Counted from the stretch's first letter, positions 42,959 to 52,497 are shown. The stretch: 64,000 nt of DNA from Tous-C4FEB sp044356555 (GCA_044356555.1 JBIKWB010000004.1:124001-188000); one strand, 5' to 3'. The notes: generated by a model from the letters alone, not told the origin. A program made the numbers and translations.

Positions 42959-44125
42959 TCAGTTCCCCTGCCGCAGACCGCGCAACTCCGCCCGTAGCCC
43001 GCTCAGAAACGGCCCGAGGTCCGCTTCGATGGCTTCGGGGTCCAGTCCGCCGCCGCATTCTTCCTCGACCACCCGCCACGCCGGGTGCGTCGCAAAATCC
43101 CCGTCGCTCTCATCCAGCCGCGCCCCGCTGAACCCGAGGCCGTGCGCCTTGCTGAGATGATTCGCCAGCGCGATCAGGGCCACCTCCAGCCGATGCGTCG
43201 CCGCTCCCGCCGGATCATGGTGGTGCGCGATCGCCTGCACCACCATCGCGGGCAGACCGTTGTGCGTGGCAAACATCACACCGGCTTCCCGGTGGTCCAC
43301 CCCGAGCGTCTCGCGCTCCAGGATCTCCAGCCGGCCGCCCTCGCCCCAAGCCCGCACGAGCACATCGCGGTAGGACTGGGCCGCGATGGTCGAGAGCACG
43401 ATCTTGCCCACGTCGTGCAACAGCGCCGCCAAGTGGATCTGCGAGTCGCCCGCCGACCGCAGGCGCCGCTCCAGTTCCTCCGCGATGGCCGCCGTCGCCA
43501 ACGCATGCACCCACAGGTGCCGCCAGTCGAAGCCTTCCGCGACTTTGTCGGCATTGTTCAACGTGAAGAGCGCCTGCGCCGTTTTGCGCACGCGCACAAC
43601 GCCGAGCATCTGCACCGCCGTCTCAAGATCTTCGATGCGCCGGTCCGAACCGACCAGGGCGGAATTCGCCATCCGCAACACCCGCACGCAGAGCGCGCCG
43701 TCTTTGTTGATCGCCGCCACCACCTCGGGGACCGACACATCCGGCCGATTCGTCGCCTGCTTGAATCCCTGCGCCAACGACTGCAGCGCCGGGATTTGCC
43801 GCAAATCGCGCAATGCCGCCAACGTCGCCTCCCGGGTCAGCTTCGGCTTGTTGCTTAGCTCCGCCGTCGCCGGCTGCAACGCCGGCAACCCCACGGTTTC
43901 CAGCAGCGGCGCCATCTCCGACCCCGCGCGGCCCGCGGGCACGTCCTCCCCCACCGCGGCCGCAGCTTGCTCCGTTGCCGTTGCTGGGGCCGGCGCCGGG
44001 GCTGGAGCCGGAGCAGGACGCGGCACCGCCTCCACGGCCGAAGGCGGCGTCACCGTCGGCCTTGCCTTAGCCAGCAGCCGCGCCCACCAACTGCGCCAAT
44101 GCAAGACGAGAGCACTCATATTCAT
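42959..44125 (-). CDS. HDOD-domain signalling protein
   Basis: The product has 388 residues. An N-terminal Pro/Ala-rich linker (about 25-80, with a PAPAPAPA run) precedes an HDOD domain at about 90-330. It shows the typical VAAINKDGALCVRVLRMANSAL, ETAVQMLGVVRVR and a complete HD pair LLHDVGK. HDOD proteins are non-standard HD-domain regulators often linked to c-di-GMP signalling, motility or stress; enzyme activity is usually absent. An ATG at 44119 is an alternative start. Function here is not given by its neighbours. Confidence 0.85.
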   Translation of the reverse strand: MNMSALVLHWRSWWARLLAKARPTVTPPSAVEAVPRPAPAPAPAPAPATATEQAAAAVGEDVPAGRAGSEMAPLLETVGLPALQPATAELSNKPKLTREATLAALRDLRQIPALQSLAQGFKQATNRPDVSVPEVVAAINKDGALCVRVLRMANSALVGSDRRIEDLETAVQMLGVVRVRKTAQALFTLNNADKVAEGFDWRHLWVHALATAAIAEELERRLRSAGDSQIHLAALLHDVGKIVLSTIAAQSYRDVLVRAWGEGGRLEILERETLGVDHREAGVMFATHNGLPAMVVQAIAHHHDPAGAATHRLEVALIALANHLSKAHGLGFSGARLDESDGDFATHPAWRVVEEECGGGLDPEAIEADLGPFLSGLRAELRGLRQGN

Positions 44126-44228
44126 ACGTATGTCGCAGCTATCGGCTCGTTTGCCTTCCGACTTGAGCTCCGAACGCCCCCACGGTCTTTTTCCGGTTTA
44201 CCCAGCGAAAATCACCCGCGCCCCCCCC

Positions 44229-44285
44229 GCTGACTGGCCCGTCGCGCACCTTGCCGCGCCATTCCCGATCCGTGCTGCGCGCACG
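44229..44285. repeat. Short duplicate of the mutT 3' end
   Basis: About 55 bp (CTGACTGGCCCGTCGCGCAC onward to CCGATCCGTGCTGCGCGCAC) repeats the last codons of mutT at about 42785-42841, in the same orientation, with a few differences. The HDOD gene lies between the two copies. Confidence 0.65.
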
Positions 44286-44316
44286 GATACCCACGTCCCT
44301 TAAGGCGACGGGGCGA

Positions 44317-45819
44317 TCAGGCGATCAGTGGCTCGATCACGTGGCCATGGACATCGGTGAGGCGTCGATCGATGCCGTTGTGCCGGAAGGTGAGCCGCGT
44401 GTGGTCGAGCCCGAGTTGGTGGAGAATCGTGGCGTGGATATCGTAAACCGTGGTCGGGTTTGAGCGGTCGAGGGGCTTGTAGCCCCAGAGGTCGCTCTCG
44501 CCGTGCGTCATGCCGCCCTTGATGCCGCCGCCGCAGAGCCAATTCGTAAACACGAACGGATTGTGGTCGCGGCCTTTGCCACCCTGGGACGAAGGCATCC
44601 GGCCAAACTCGGTCGTCCATAAAATCAACGTGTCCTCGAGCAGGCCCCGTTGCTTGAGGTCTTGAATGAACGCGGCGGCGCCCCGGGCCATGCCGAGCGC
44701 GAGCGGACCGTGATCGCGCTGCACGTCCTCGTGCGAATCCCAATTGCGGCGCGGGAAGCTGTTGTCGTTGCCGCTCCAGATCTGGACGAACCGCACGCCG
44801 CGTTCGAGCAGCCGGCGCGCGGCCAGACACTTTTGCGAGAAATGAAACGCCTCTTCGTCGGCGCTGATTTCCTTCGGCCACGTCTTCGGTCCACCGTCGA
44901 GGCCGTAGAGTTTCAGGACATGCGCGGGCTCCGCCTTCAGATTGAGTGCCTCGGGCGCGGCGAGCTGCATGCGCGCCGCGAGCTCGTAGCTGCGGATGCG
45001 GGCGTCGAGCCGCTGGTCGCCTTCGCGCGTGGCGGCGTGCTGCCGGTTGAGATCGGCCATCAGCCGGTGCCCCGCCGTCTCGCCGTTGGGCGTGATAAAC
45101 TTCCCGGACGCGTGGGGAAACAGATCGGCGACCGGAGCCTCGGCCCCCGGAAAAATGATCGTGCCGCTGTGCTGCGAGGGGAGAAAAGCCGCATCCCAGT
45201 TCTTCACGCCGTTGGACGCGAACCCGCGGTGATCGGGCAGCACGACAAACGTCGGGAGATTTTCATTGAGCGAGCCGAGGCCGTAGCTGGCCCAGCAGCC
45301 GGCACCGGGAAAGCCCGGCAACTGAAACCCGGTCGACTGCAGCAGCGTCGCGGCGCTGTGCACCCCGGATTTGCCGACCATGTTGTGGACGAACGCGAGA
45401 TCATCGACCACGCCTCCGAGCGGGGCCACGACCTCGCTGAGCATTTTTCCGGACTGGCCGTAGGGTCGGAAATCCCAGACGGGGCGCAACCACGGTCCGA
45501 GGCCGTTTTGGAAGGCTTCGACGGGCTCCCCGAAATCGCTCGGCTGCCCGTGGCGTTTGATCAGCTCGGGCTTGTAATCGAAGAGATCGATGTGGCTGGC
45601 CGCGCCGGCCATGAAGAACTGCACGACGCGTTTCGCTTTCGCCGGATGATGCAGGGGCCGCGACGCCGGGCCCGGCGCATCGGCGGCGAGGGCGCGGTCT
45701 TGGCCGAGCATGGCCGCGAGCGCGAGGCCGCCGAGACCGCCGCCGCTTTGCCAAAGGAAATCGCGGCGGGAAATCGGGCGGGACGCCGCAGGGCGGTGAA
45801 AGGGAGAATCGTGGGCCAT
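44317..45819 (-). CDS. DUF1501 protein (Tat-exported)
   Basis: The product has 500 residues with a twin-arginine motif (SRRDFLWQSGGGLGGLALAAML). The family strands match the cargo paralogue at 21721-23220: VVQFFMAGAASHIDLFDYKPEL, NWDSHEDVQRDHG and LWTTEFGRMPSSQGGKGRDHNP. It is 2 bp downstream of the PSD1 gene stop on the same strand, so the pair is one transcription unit. No sulfatase follows it directly, unlike the cargo version. Confidence 0.92.
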   Translation of the reverse strand: MAHDSPFHRPAASRPISRRDFLWQSGGGLGGLALAAMLGQDRALAADAPGPASRPLHHPAKAKRVVQFFMAGAASHIDLFDYKPELIKRHGQPSDFGEPVEAFQNGLGPWLRPVWDFRPYGQSGKMLSEVVAPLGGVVDDLAFVHNMVGKSGVHSAATLLQSTGFQLPGFPGAGCWASYGLGSLNENLPTFVVLPDHRGFASNGVKNWDAAFLPSQHSGTIIFPGAEAPVADLFPHASGKFITPNGETAGHRLMADLNRQHAATREGDQRLDARIRSYELAARMQLAAPEALNLKAEPAHVLKLYGLDGGPKTWPKEISADEEAFHFSQKCLAARRLLERGVRFVQIWSGNDNSFPRRNWDSHEDVQRDHGPLALGMARGAAAFIQDLKQRGLLEDTLILWTTEFGRMPSSQGGKGRDHNPFVFTNWLCGGGIKGGMTHGESDLWGYKPLDRSNPTTVYDIHATILHQLGLDHTRLTFRHNGIDRRLTDVHGHVIEPLIA

Positions 45820-45821
45820 CG

Positions 45822-48800
45822 TCAGTCGATAAACGTGAATTCGTTCAAGTTGAGCAGGAGCCGGCAGAGAGCGGGCAGGCCTTCGGCTTCGGCAAAGGCG
45901 ACGAGGCGGGCGCCGGTCTCCGCGTCCGGCGGCCGGCCGAGCGCCAGCGCGTGGGCCCGCGCGATCTGCGCGGGGAAATCCGCGGGCCGCTCGGCCTGCG
46001 CGCGCGCGGCGAGGTGCCGCGCCTGCGTGACGATGAAGCCGTTGTTGAGCATCGCGAGCGCCTGCAGCGGGGAGAGGCTTTCATTGCGCTTATCGACCCG
46101 CATCGATGGATCGGCGCAATCCATCGACGTCATCCAGGGTTGGGTCTGGGACCGCACGACGAAGCGGTAGATGGAGCGGCGCCACGTTTTCGCATCCTCC
46201 GGATCGGCGAGGTCGTAGCGGAAATGCGGCGAATGCTCGGGCCGCTCGATCACGAAGTCCTGCCAGCCCGGTCCGCCCATCGTGAGATCGAGTTTGCCGC
46301 TGGCGGCGAGGACAGCGTCGCGCAACGCCTCGGCCTCGAGTTTGCGGCGGTTTTGGCGCCAGAGGAGGGTGTTGCCGGAATCGATGGTTTCCGCCGCGGC
46401 ATTCGTGGTGACGGCCTGACGGTACGTGGCGCTTGAAACAATGCGGCGGTGCAGGGCCTTCAGCGAACCGCCGCCGTCGCGGAAATCCGCCGCGAGCCAA
46501 TCGAGCAGTTCGGGATGGGTGGGCGTGGCGCCGTTGCGGCCGAAATCGTTGGGCGTATCGACGAGGCCGCGGCCGAAATGATAATGCCAGACGCGGTTCA
46601 CGATGCTGCGCCACGTGAGCGGATTGTTCGGGTCGGTGAGCCAGCGGGCGAGCGCGGCCCGGCGTTCGCCTTCGCCGGCGTCGGGCGGGAGCGCGAAGCG
46701 TGCGGGCGCAAACTGCAGCGCGGACAGGGCGCCGGGGCCGACGGGTTTGCCGGGCGTGGTGACTTGGCCGCGGGCCAGCACGTGAATCGGGCGCGGACGT
46801 CCGCCCGTGGGCCCGGTTCCGATGAAGTTACTGCTGCCCGTGTGGACTGCGCCCGCGTAAACGAGGTCGGGTTTCGGAAACGCTTTCAGTTCTTCGGCGA
46901 CCCGCGAGGCTTCGGCGAGGAGCGCGGCGCGGCGGGATTTCGTCGGCTCGTCCGCGAAGCCGAGCAGCAGCGCATCGCGGGCGCGCTCGAGTTCTTTTTT
47001 TTCGTCCGCAGAGAGGACCGAGGGCGACACGCCGTCGGTCAGGTTGGATTTTTGCCAGCGCGGCGCGACCTCGACGGAATCGAGGGCGGTGACCGGCCGG
47101 CCGAGGGCGACGTTTTTTCCCGCGCGGTCGGTGACGCGCAGCTCGGCGAGGGCGAACATGTAGTCGTCTTTACGCGGCGCGAGCTTGGTCACGGTGACGC
47201 GGACGTAGCGGCCGATGATCCCGTCGCCGGCGCCTCCGCCGGTGTTGAAAACGTCGCGGCCGGGATTGGGGAAATCGGCCATGAACGTCTGGTCGTAACG
47301 CTGCCAGAGGAGTTTTACGCCCGCCCGAAACTCCGGATCGTCGCTGGCCTCGACTTTGAAACGCACGGGAAAACCGAAGCCCGCGCCGATGTCGTTGAAC
47401 GTATCGTGCGCGGGGACCAGCGTCGCGCGGCCGATCTCGATGGATTCACCGAGGTCGACCTGCACCCATTTCGTCGCATCGGGAATCGGCGACAGCGCGC
47501 TATGGTAGCCGTGGCTCGGGCTGGGCTGACCGGGTTTGGCGGGGTCGATTTGCGGCGGCAGTTCGAGCCGGCGGGTGATGTCGGCGTAGGCTTCGCCGGC
47601 TTGCGTGCGCAGCGGGGCATCGAGCGCGGCGAGGGCGGCGGCGGTTTCGCGCTGCCGGCGGCGGAGGTCCTGAAAGCGGGCGTTGCGGGCGTCGTCGCGG
47701 TAGTATTCGCGGTCCGTCCGGTCGAGGGCGGAGAACACCGCCTGCAGGCTGTAGTAATCTTCCTGCGGGATGGGATCGAATTTGTGGGCGTGGCACTGGG
47801 CGCAGTGGACGGTGAGGCTGGAAAAGGTGCCGATGGTGTTCGCGACCATGTCGTCGCGATCGAGGTGACGGGCAACTTTCCCGTCGGTCTTGGACTCCGG
47901 CACTTCCGCGTGGCCGATAAAATCCCAAGGACCGGCGGAAATGAATCCGAGGGCCTCGATGCCGTCGGCGGTGCCGGGAAAGAGCACGTCGCCGGCGATT
48001 TGTTCCTGCAAGAAGCGCGCGTAGGGTTTGCCAGAGTTAAACGCGCGCACGACGTAGTCACGGTAGGGCCAGGCGTGGGGGCGGAGCTTGTCTTTGTCGT
48101 AGCCGTGCGTGTCGCCGTAGTGGACGACGTCGAGCCAGTGCCGGGCCCAGCGCTCGCCGTAACGCGGCGAGGCGAGCAGGGCCTCCACCAGCCGCTCGTA
48201 GGCATCCGGGGCGGTATCGGCGACGAAGGCCTCGGTCTGCTCCGGCGTCGGAGGCAGACCGGTGAGATCGAAATAGAGCCGGCGGATCAACGTGCGGGCG
48301 TCGGCGGCGGGCGCCGGACTGAGACCTTGAGCGGTGAGTTTCGCCCGGACGAAGGCATCAACCGGATTTTGGGCACCCGCCGGCGGCGTGACGGCTGCGA
48401 GGGGTTTGAGCGACCACCAATCAAGGGGGTCGGCCACGGCGGCGCTCGCGGAGTCGGGCCAAGCCGCACCCGAGTCGATCCACGCCTTGAGGGTGGCGAT
48501 TTCCGCCGGCGCGAGTGCTTCGCCCTTGGGCGGCATTCGCATATCCTCAACTTCGCCGGCGATAAACTTCATCAACGGGCTCGTGGCGCCGAGTCCCGGC
48601 ACGATATTCGGCGTACCGCTGTCGCCGCCGTTCAAGGCGATGGCCTTCACATCGAGGCGGTAGCCGCTCTTTTGTTTTTCGGGGCCGTGGCATTTGATGC
48701 AATGCGCCTCAAAAATCGGGCGCACGTCGCGCACGAAATCAGGCGCAGCTACGGCCAATGCCGGGACGAGCGCCCCGGCCAAGATTGCGGCCTGGCGACC

Positions 48801-48857
48801 CCGCCGGGAGGAAGCGACGGCGGCCGCCGACACCCCCGCGCAGCCCCGTGATTTCAT
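45822..48857 (-). CDS. PSD1/DUF1553 protein with c-type cytochrome and discoidin-like insert
   Basis: The product has 1011 residues from the ATG at 48857; an upstream start at 48941 lacks a good signal. The heme site is CIKCH (53-57) in the PSCyt1 domain. DUF1549/PSCyt2 follows (PPTPEQTEAF, GERWARHWLDVVHYGDTHGYDKDKLR). A discoidin-like domain is inserted at about 446-590 (GYHSALSPIPDATKWVQVDL and GFPVRFKVEA). The C terminus is DUF1553 (NRVWHYHFGRGLVDTPNDFGRNG). The insert closely resembles both sensor repeats of the kinase at 16121-18187. The reaction of the family is unproven; carbohydrate binding by the insert is a fair guess. Confidence 0.9.
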   Translation of the reverse strand: MKSRGCAGVSAAAVASSRRGRQAAILAGALVPALAVAAPDFVRDVRPIFEAHCIKCHGPEKQKSGYRLDVKAIALNGGDSGTPNIVPGLGATSPLMKFIAGEVEDMRMPPKGEALAPAEIATLKAWIDSGAAWPDSASAAVADPLDWWSLKPLAAVTPPAGAQNPVDAFVRAKLTAQGLSPAPAADARTLIRRLYFDLTGLPPTPEQTEAFVADTAPDAYERLVEALLASPRYGERWARHWLDVVHYGDTHGYDKDKLRPHAWPYRDYVVRAFNSGKPYARFLQEQIAGDVLFPGTADGIEALGFISAGPWDFIGHAEVPESKTDGKVARHLDRDDMVANTIGTFSSLTVHCAQCHAHKFDPIPQEDYYSLQAVFSALDRTDREYYRDDARNARFQDLRRRQRETAAALAALDAPLRTQAGEAYADITRRLELPPQIDPAKPGQPSPSHGYHSALSPIPDATKWVQVDLGESIEIGRATLVPAHDTFNDIGAGFGFPVRFKVEASDDPEFRAGVKLLWQRYDQTFMADFPNPGRDVFNTGGGAGDGIIGRYVRVTVTKLAPRKDDYMFALAELRVTDRAGKNVALGRPVTALDSVEVAPRWQKSNLTDGVSPSVLSADEKKELERARDALLLGFADEPTKSRRAALLAEASRVAEELKAFPKPDLVYAGAVHTGSSNFIGTGPTGGRPRPIHVLARGQVTTPGKPVGPGALSALQFAPARFALPPDAGEGERRAALARWLTDPNNPLTWRSIVNRVWHYHFGRGLVDTPNDFGRNGATPTHPELLDWLAADFRDGGGSLKALHRRIVSSATYRQAVTTNAAAETIDSGNTLLWRQNRRKLEAEALRDAVLAASGKLDLTMGGPGWQDFVIERPEHSPHFRYDLADPEDAKTWRRSIYRFVVRSQTQPWMTSMDCADPSMRVDKRNESLSPLQALAMLNNGFIVTQARHLAARAQAERPADFPAQIARAHALALGRPPDAETGARLVAFAEAEGLPALCRLLLNLNEFTFID

Positions 48858-49036
48858 GAAGTCACGCAGGGCGCACGTCACAGTCAGGAGCGAGCTGGGG
48901 AGCCAAGCGGCGAGGTCGCGGAGGGTCGGACCGGGCATCATTTTGGCGAAAAATGTTTTTCGACCTCTCTAGCGGCAAGCCCTAACGCGCCCTCGCGCCC
49001 TCTCGCCGTCTGCCCTCCCGCCACCGCCCCTTCCCA

Positions 49037-49696
49037 TCACTTCACCCGCGCGTAGAACGTGAGCCCCGTCCCCGCCGTCACCGACCCGGCGGCGCGGAGG
49101 AGAATCACCGCCTGCTGCGGTTTGGCGCCCGCCGGCGGCGTCACTTTTACACGGTAGTGCATGCGCGGGGTCACCGTCACCAGCTCCACCTTAAAATCCG
49201 GCTGGTTCGCCCAGGCCGCCGCCAACTCCACGCCACCCGGCACGTTCACGAGCACATCCACGGACTTCGCTTCGGGCTTCTCGCCCGCCTCCCAGCTCAG
49301 ATCGCGCGGCGTGAAGCTGAGCACCTCGGGCAATTCCGCCGTGAGCTTGAGCAGTTGTGAGGGCGCGCCGGGTTCATCCGTCACGACATTGATCGTCCGA
49401 CTCACTGTCCCGCTCCGCCCGGTCGGATCGAACCGCACGACCAGCACCCCGCTCTCTCCGGGGGCGTAGGTCTTTTTGGCGAGGTCGATCAGCGTGCAAT
49501 CGCAGGTCGCCACCGCCTGCGTGATCGTCACCGGCGCGGCGGTGTCATTCCGAAACCCGTAGCTCGCCACCGGCATCGCTCCATCCGCCTGCGGGCGCAG
49601 GACGGCCTCGACGGTAGTCCATTGCAACGCATACGCTGTCGGCCATCCGGCCAAGATGACGCAAAGCACGCGGAGGAAGCTTCGAGAAAATTTCAT
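49037..49696 (-). CDS. DUF1573-type secreted protein
   Basis: The product has 219 residues from the ATG at 49696, with a signal peptide (MKFSRSFLRVLCVILAGWPTAYA). A DUF1573-like immunoglobulin fold follows: FRNDTAAPVTITQAVATCDCTLIDL and APGESGVLVVRFDPTGRSGTVSRTINV, including the CDC motif seen in this family. It resembles an assembly or scaffold domain (HYDIN/ASPM-like) found in many Bacteroidetes and Verrucomicrobia secreted proteins. No precise role is known. It is the last GC-rich gene before the AT-rich MITE/IS patch. Confidence 0.8.
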   Translation of the reverse strand: MKFSRSFLRVLCVILAGWPTAYALQWTTVEAVLRPQADGAMPVASYGFRNDTAAPVTITQAVATCDCTLIDLAKKTYAPGESGVLVVRFDPTGRSGTVSRTINVVTDEPGAPSQLLKLTAELPEVLSFTPRDLSWEAGEKPEAKSVDVLVNVPGGVELAAAWANQPDFKVELVTVTPRMHYRVKVTPPAGAKPQQAVILLRAAGSVTAGTGLTFYARVK

Positions 49697-49796
49697 AGTG
49701 CTGTTCCCAGTTATCCGCTTTACCGCCGATATAATTTTAATCTTCGCCATTGCCCCAAAAATTAAAGCCTGACCCGTTTTGCTTATCCCTCCGTTT

Positions 49797-50018
49797 TTAG
49801 CCCCCACGAATACACAAAGCCCAAAGGGATGTTCCAAGTGCAACTATAGTAACAAACACATGTGTCGAAAAAGCAATATAAAAGGATACAGGATCTTGAT
49901 CTCGTCGATGCAGAGAGCCTGACCAAAGTCGCCCATTTCTCCATGCACGACTAAGGAAAAAAGAATATAATACGGAAACAAAAATTATAGAACAACATAT
50001 AGTCGCCTCTTTAGACAT
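49797..50018 (-). CDS. Possible small membrane protein (AT-rich patch)
   Basis: The frame has 73 codons from an ATG, with two hydrophobic segments (ICCSIIFVSVLYSFFL and FYIAFSTHVFVTIVALGTSLWAL). Base composition is clearly lower in GC than in neighbouring genes, suggesting acquired DNA. There is no recognised family and the ribosome-binding site is weak. Confidence 0.4.
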   Translation of the reverse strand: MSKEATICCSIIFVSVLYSFFLSRAWRNGRLWSGSLHRRDQDPVSFYIAFSTHVFVTIVALGTSLWALCIRGG

Positions 50019-50076
50019 AATTTAATTTTCACAATACCTCGTATAACAACCATGCACTTCGGACGGGGTGGCAAAT

Positions 50077-50294
50077 GGGGTCTGGCCGTTTTTTGTTAGC
50101 TTGTGTCACGTTTTGCGTGTTGGTGATAATCGCACCTTAGAGCCGCAGCCCTGAGTCACAACTGATCGGCCTATCATGAGATTAAAGGTGGGATCTTGCT
50201 GGAAAGTCGATCCGCATTCTTCGCATCATGCTCTTTACCCCGCCCGTTCTCGCCGATCAACTCAACCAATAAGTAACAAAAAACGGCCAGACCA
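50077..50294. mobile_element. MITE-like element, copy A
   Basis: A ~218-bp unit with imperfect ~23-bp terminal inverted repeats (GGGGTCTGGCCGTTTTTTGT at the left, its near complement at the right). It has no coding capacity. It matches copy B at 52498-52716 over the full length with only scattered differences, in the same orientation. The two copies flank the 130-codon gene and the IS. Confidence 0.8.
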
Positions 50295-50390
50295 CTTCGG
50301 CTCAGCGCCCCTTTGGCTCGGCGCAGACCCCTTTGGCTCGGCGCCCCCTTTGGCTCGGCGCCCGTCACTTTGGCTCGGCCCCGGACTATA
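50295..50390. repeat. Tandem CTTTGGCTCGGCG repeats
   Basis: Five imperfect copies of a CCCTTTGGCTCGGCG-like unit follow MITE copy A with varying spacers (0-6 bp). One unit (CTTCGGCTCGGCGG) also follows copy B. The array is therefore linked to the MITE end and has expanded only at copy A. Confidence 0.75.
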
Positions 50391-50778
50391 GAGCGCTATA
50401 CACGGTGCGATTTTTCTCAAACGCGGCCGTCTGTTCAATTTCAACGATTCTAACGAAGCCGGAATCGTCCTGTTGAAATGTCACAACATAATTCACGGCG
50501 GTCTTAAAGCGGGAGTCTGATTTTACTATCCTATATCTTATTCTTCGAACGCCACTCATTATCTGCCCACCTTGAAACTCAAGATCCGCCGAGGATACCT
50601 GCGAGAAATCTACGATGATTCGATCAACTTTCCTCAACTCCGCGACCGCTAAATCCAATCTAAATCCAGACGTTATGCTCGATACTTGATAGTAATAAAA
50701 GGCAAGAAAAGCAGAGAACAAAACTATTAGAAACAAAGCCCCTTTCTTTGTTCGCCATTGATGGATTTTATTTACCAT
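50386..50778 (-). CDS. Hypothetical membrane-anchored protein
   Basis: The product has 130 residues. One N-terminal membrane helix (GALFLIVLFSAFLAFYYYQV) is followed by a soluble domain of mixed strands (VDRIIVDFSQVSSADLEF, AVNYVVTFQQDDSGFVRIVEI). No family was recognised. A GGGGGG stretch about 8 bp upstream of the ATG may serve as ribosome-binding site. The IS4-family element is inserted 12 bp upstream of the start, separating the gene from its own promoter region. The lower GC than the chromosome average suggests acquired DNA. Confidence 0.6.
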   Translation of the reverse strand: MVNKIHQWRTKKGALFLIVLFSAFLAFYYYQVSSITSGFRLDLAVAELRKVDRIIVDFSQVSSADLEFQGGQIMSGVRRIRYRIVKSDSRFKTAVNYVVTFQQDDSGFVRIVEIEQTAAFEKNRTVYSAL

Positions 50779-50798
50779 GAGACACCCCCCTTAAAACC

Positions 50799-52414
50799 CA
50801 TCGGTGTCCGGGAAAGTGAAGCAGAGTGATAGATTCCCGTGTGCGCCGATGAGGCTATAGTGAAGCGGGAGAGCCGGCCGACGGGACGGAGAATGAAAAC
50901 GAGGGGGCCGAAAAAAGGGGCCGAAAGCGGCTGCGGATAAAAATTTGCGGGCCGCGCGGCGGACTTATAGCATGGCCTTGGCGGGCGGTTGCGAGGCTTT
51001 GGCGGGGCGATCTGACCGGGTTTATTGTTTCCGTCTCGCGGTCGATTCCGGGTCTTAAATCGCCTGCAAGCGTCTATTCAATAATGGTTTAATTGATTGA
51101 TAAATCCGGAGATTTATCGGATATTTTCCCGATGAAACTCCCGTCGGAACCTCGGGTAGACGATTACTTTATGCAGCCGGCGGACGATCTGCTCCGGCAC
51201 TATATCCGCCAACGCCGCGATCAGACCGGCGGGCTTACCGACGAGCGGTTTATCCGCTTGGGCATCACCCGAGCGTTGGAAGGTGATGAATCCGGCCGGG
51301 CCTTTTTGCAGGCGCTGGCGGATCGGCCCGAGGCGGGTCCGGACCCCGTGCTGGCCCGGAGCACCTGGTTCGACGCGTTTCAATCCGCGCGGCGACTGGC
51401 TTTGGTGACGGAAGTCGCCACGACCAGCTACCGGAGGTTTGAACGCGAACTGGCCGGCCGGGATTGGCTGGCCGCTTTTGCCGAACTAAAGGATCTGCCG
51501 GTCTGGGCCGTGGACGGGCACCAAATCGAGCACGCCTGTCACGCGCCCCGCGACGGCAAAGGCGAAGCGGTCGCCTCCGGCCTGACTTACGGGCTGTGCC
51601 TGCACACCGGGCTGCTCCGGCCGCTCGCTCGCTTTCAGGGCGACGGGCAGCGCCGGCACGAGTGGCCGGTGTTCAAGGAGCACTGGCAGCGTTGGCTGGT
51701 CGGTGAACCCCGCGCGGGGATGCCGATCGTCGTCGCCGATCCGGCCTACATCGACGGCCAATACTGGGTGCTGCAGAAGATCGGCAAGCAGGCGATGGTC
51801 ATCACCCGGGAAAAGGACAACATCAAGCCGACGATTTACGGTCCGAACGGGTTTGATCGCCACGATCCGGTCAACCTCGGGGTGCAGGCCGACGAGCTGG
51901 CCGGTTACAGCAGCTTTATGCTGCGAAGGATCCGTTATGTTGATCCGGCCAGCGGCGAAGCGTTTGTGTTCGTCACGACCTGCCCGGCCGCGATCCGGCC
52001 CGGGCTGGTCGCTCTGCTCTACTTTTTGCGTTGGAAGATCGAAAAGGTCTACGACGTCTTCAAAAACAAGCTGAAGGCCCGCAAAGCTTGGGGCGTCGGC
52101 GACACCTCTGCGGTGATGCAAGCCCACTTCATGGCGCTCCTGCACAATCTGCTCACCGTGCTGCTGTCCCGGCTCGAAGGCATCGGCTGCCCCGAGCAAA
52201 AAATCCTCGACCGCGCGGCCGCACGGGTGGACTCGCAACCGCCGTCACAACGGGTCCCCGCTCAAGAAATCATCCGCCACGCCCACGCCTTGACCTGCCA
52301 GTTCATCCGGCTGGTCCGTCATTGCCTGCGCTACAAAACCCCTTGGCCGCTCGCTCTGCCCCTTTTCCAAGCACGTCTCCTGCGCTACTTATGAAAACTT
52401 TTCGGACACCGTTG
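50799..52414. mobile_element. IS4-family insertion sequence (1616 bp)
   Basis: The ends are CATCGGTGTCCG at the left (50799-50810) and CGGACACCGTTG at the right (52403-52414): 12-bp inverted repeats with one mismatch. TTAAAACC lies directly outside both ends (50791-50798 and 52415-52422), an 8-bp target duplication. About 330 bp of non-coding leader precede the transposase start. Inserted between MITE copies and upstream of the 130-codon gene. Confidence 0.88.
51132..52394 (+). CDS. IS4-family DDE transposase
   Basis: The product has 420 residues from the ATG at 51132 (a TTG at 51093 would add 13). The catalytic acids are Asp in WAVDGHQIEH, Asp in IVVADPAYIDG, and Glu in the signature YFLRWKIEKVYDVFK, which fits the IS4 pattern Y-(2)-R-(3)-E-(6)-K exactly. 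It catalyses cut-and-paste transposition. The frame is intact and the ends are well preserved, so the element may be active. The stop lies 20 bp before the right end of the IS. Confidence 0.9.
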   Translation: MKLPSEPRVDDYFMQPADDLLRHYIRQRRDQTGGLTDERFIRLGITRALEGDESGRAFLQALADRPEAGPDPVLARSTWFDAFQSARRLALVTEVATTSYRRFERELAGRDWLAAFAELKDLPVWAVDGHQIEHACHAPRDGKGEAVASGLTYGLCLHTGLLRPLARFQGDGQRRHEWPVFKEHWQRWLVGEPRAGMPIVVADPAYIDGQYWVLQKIGKQAMVITREKDNIKPTIYGPNGFDRHDPVNLGVQADELAGYSSFMLRRIRYVDPASGEAFVFVTTCPAAIRPGLVALLYFLRWKIEKVYDVFKNKLKARKAWGVGDTSAVMQAHFMALLHNLLTVLLSRLEGIGCPEQKILDRAAARVDSQPPSQRVPAQEIIRHAHALTCQFIRLVRHCLRYKTPWPLALPLFQARLLRYL

Positions 52415-52497
52415 TTAAAACCATATAGGACCATGCCACCAAGCCCCCATTGAGTCGTTGCCCTCTCGGCATAAGGTCCCGACAAGGGGGGCAAAAA

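Noticed and set aside
46449..48851. Plus-strand open frame of 800 codons
   Set aside because: It is antisense to the PSD1 gene, which has heme, DUF1549 and DUF1553 motifs. The plus frame shows none.
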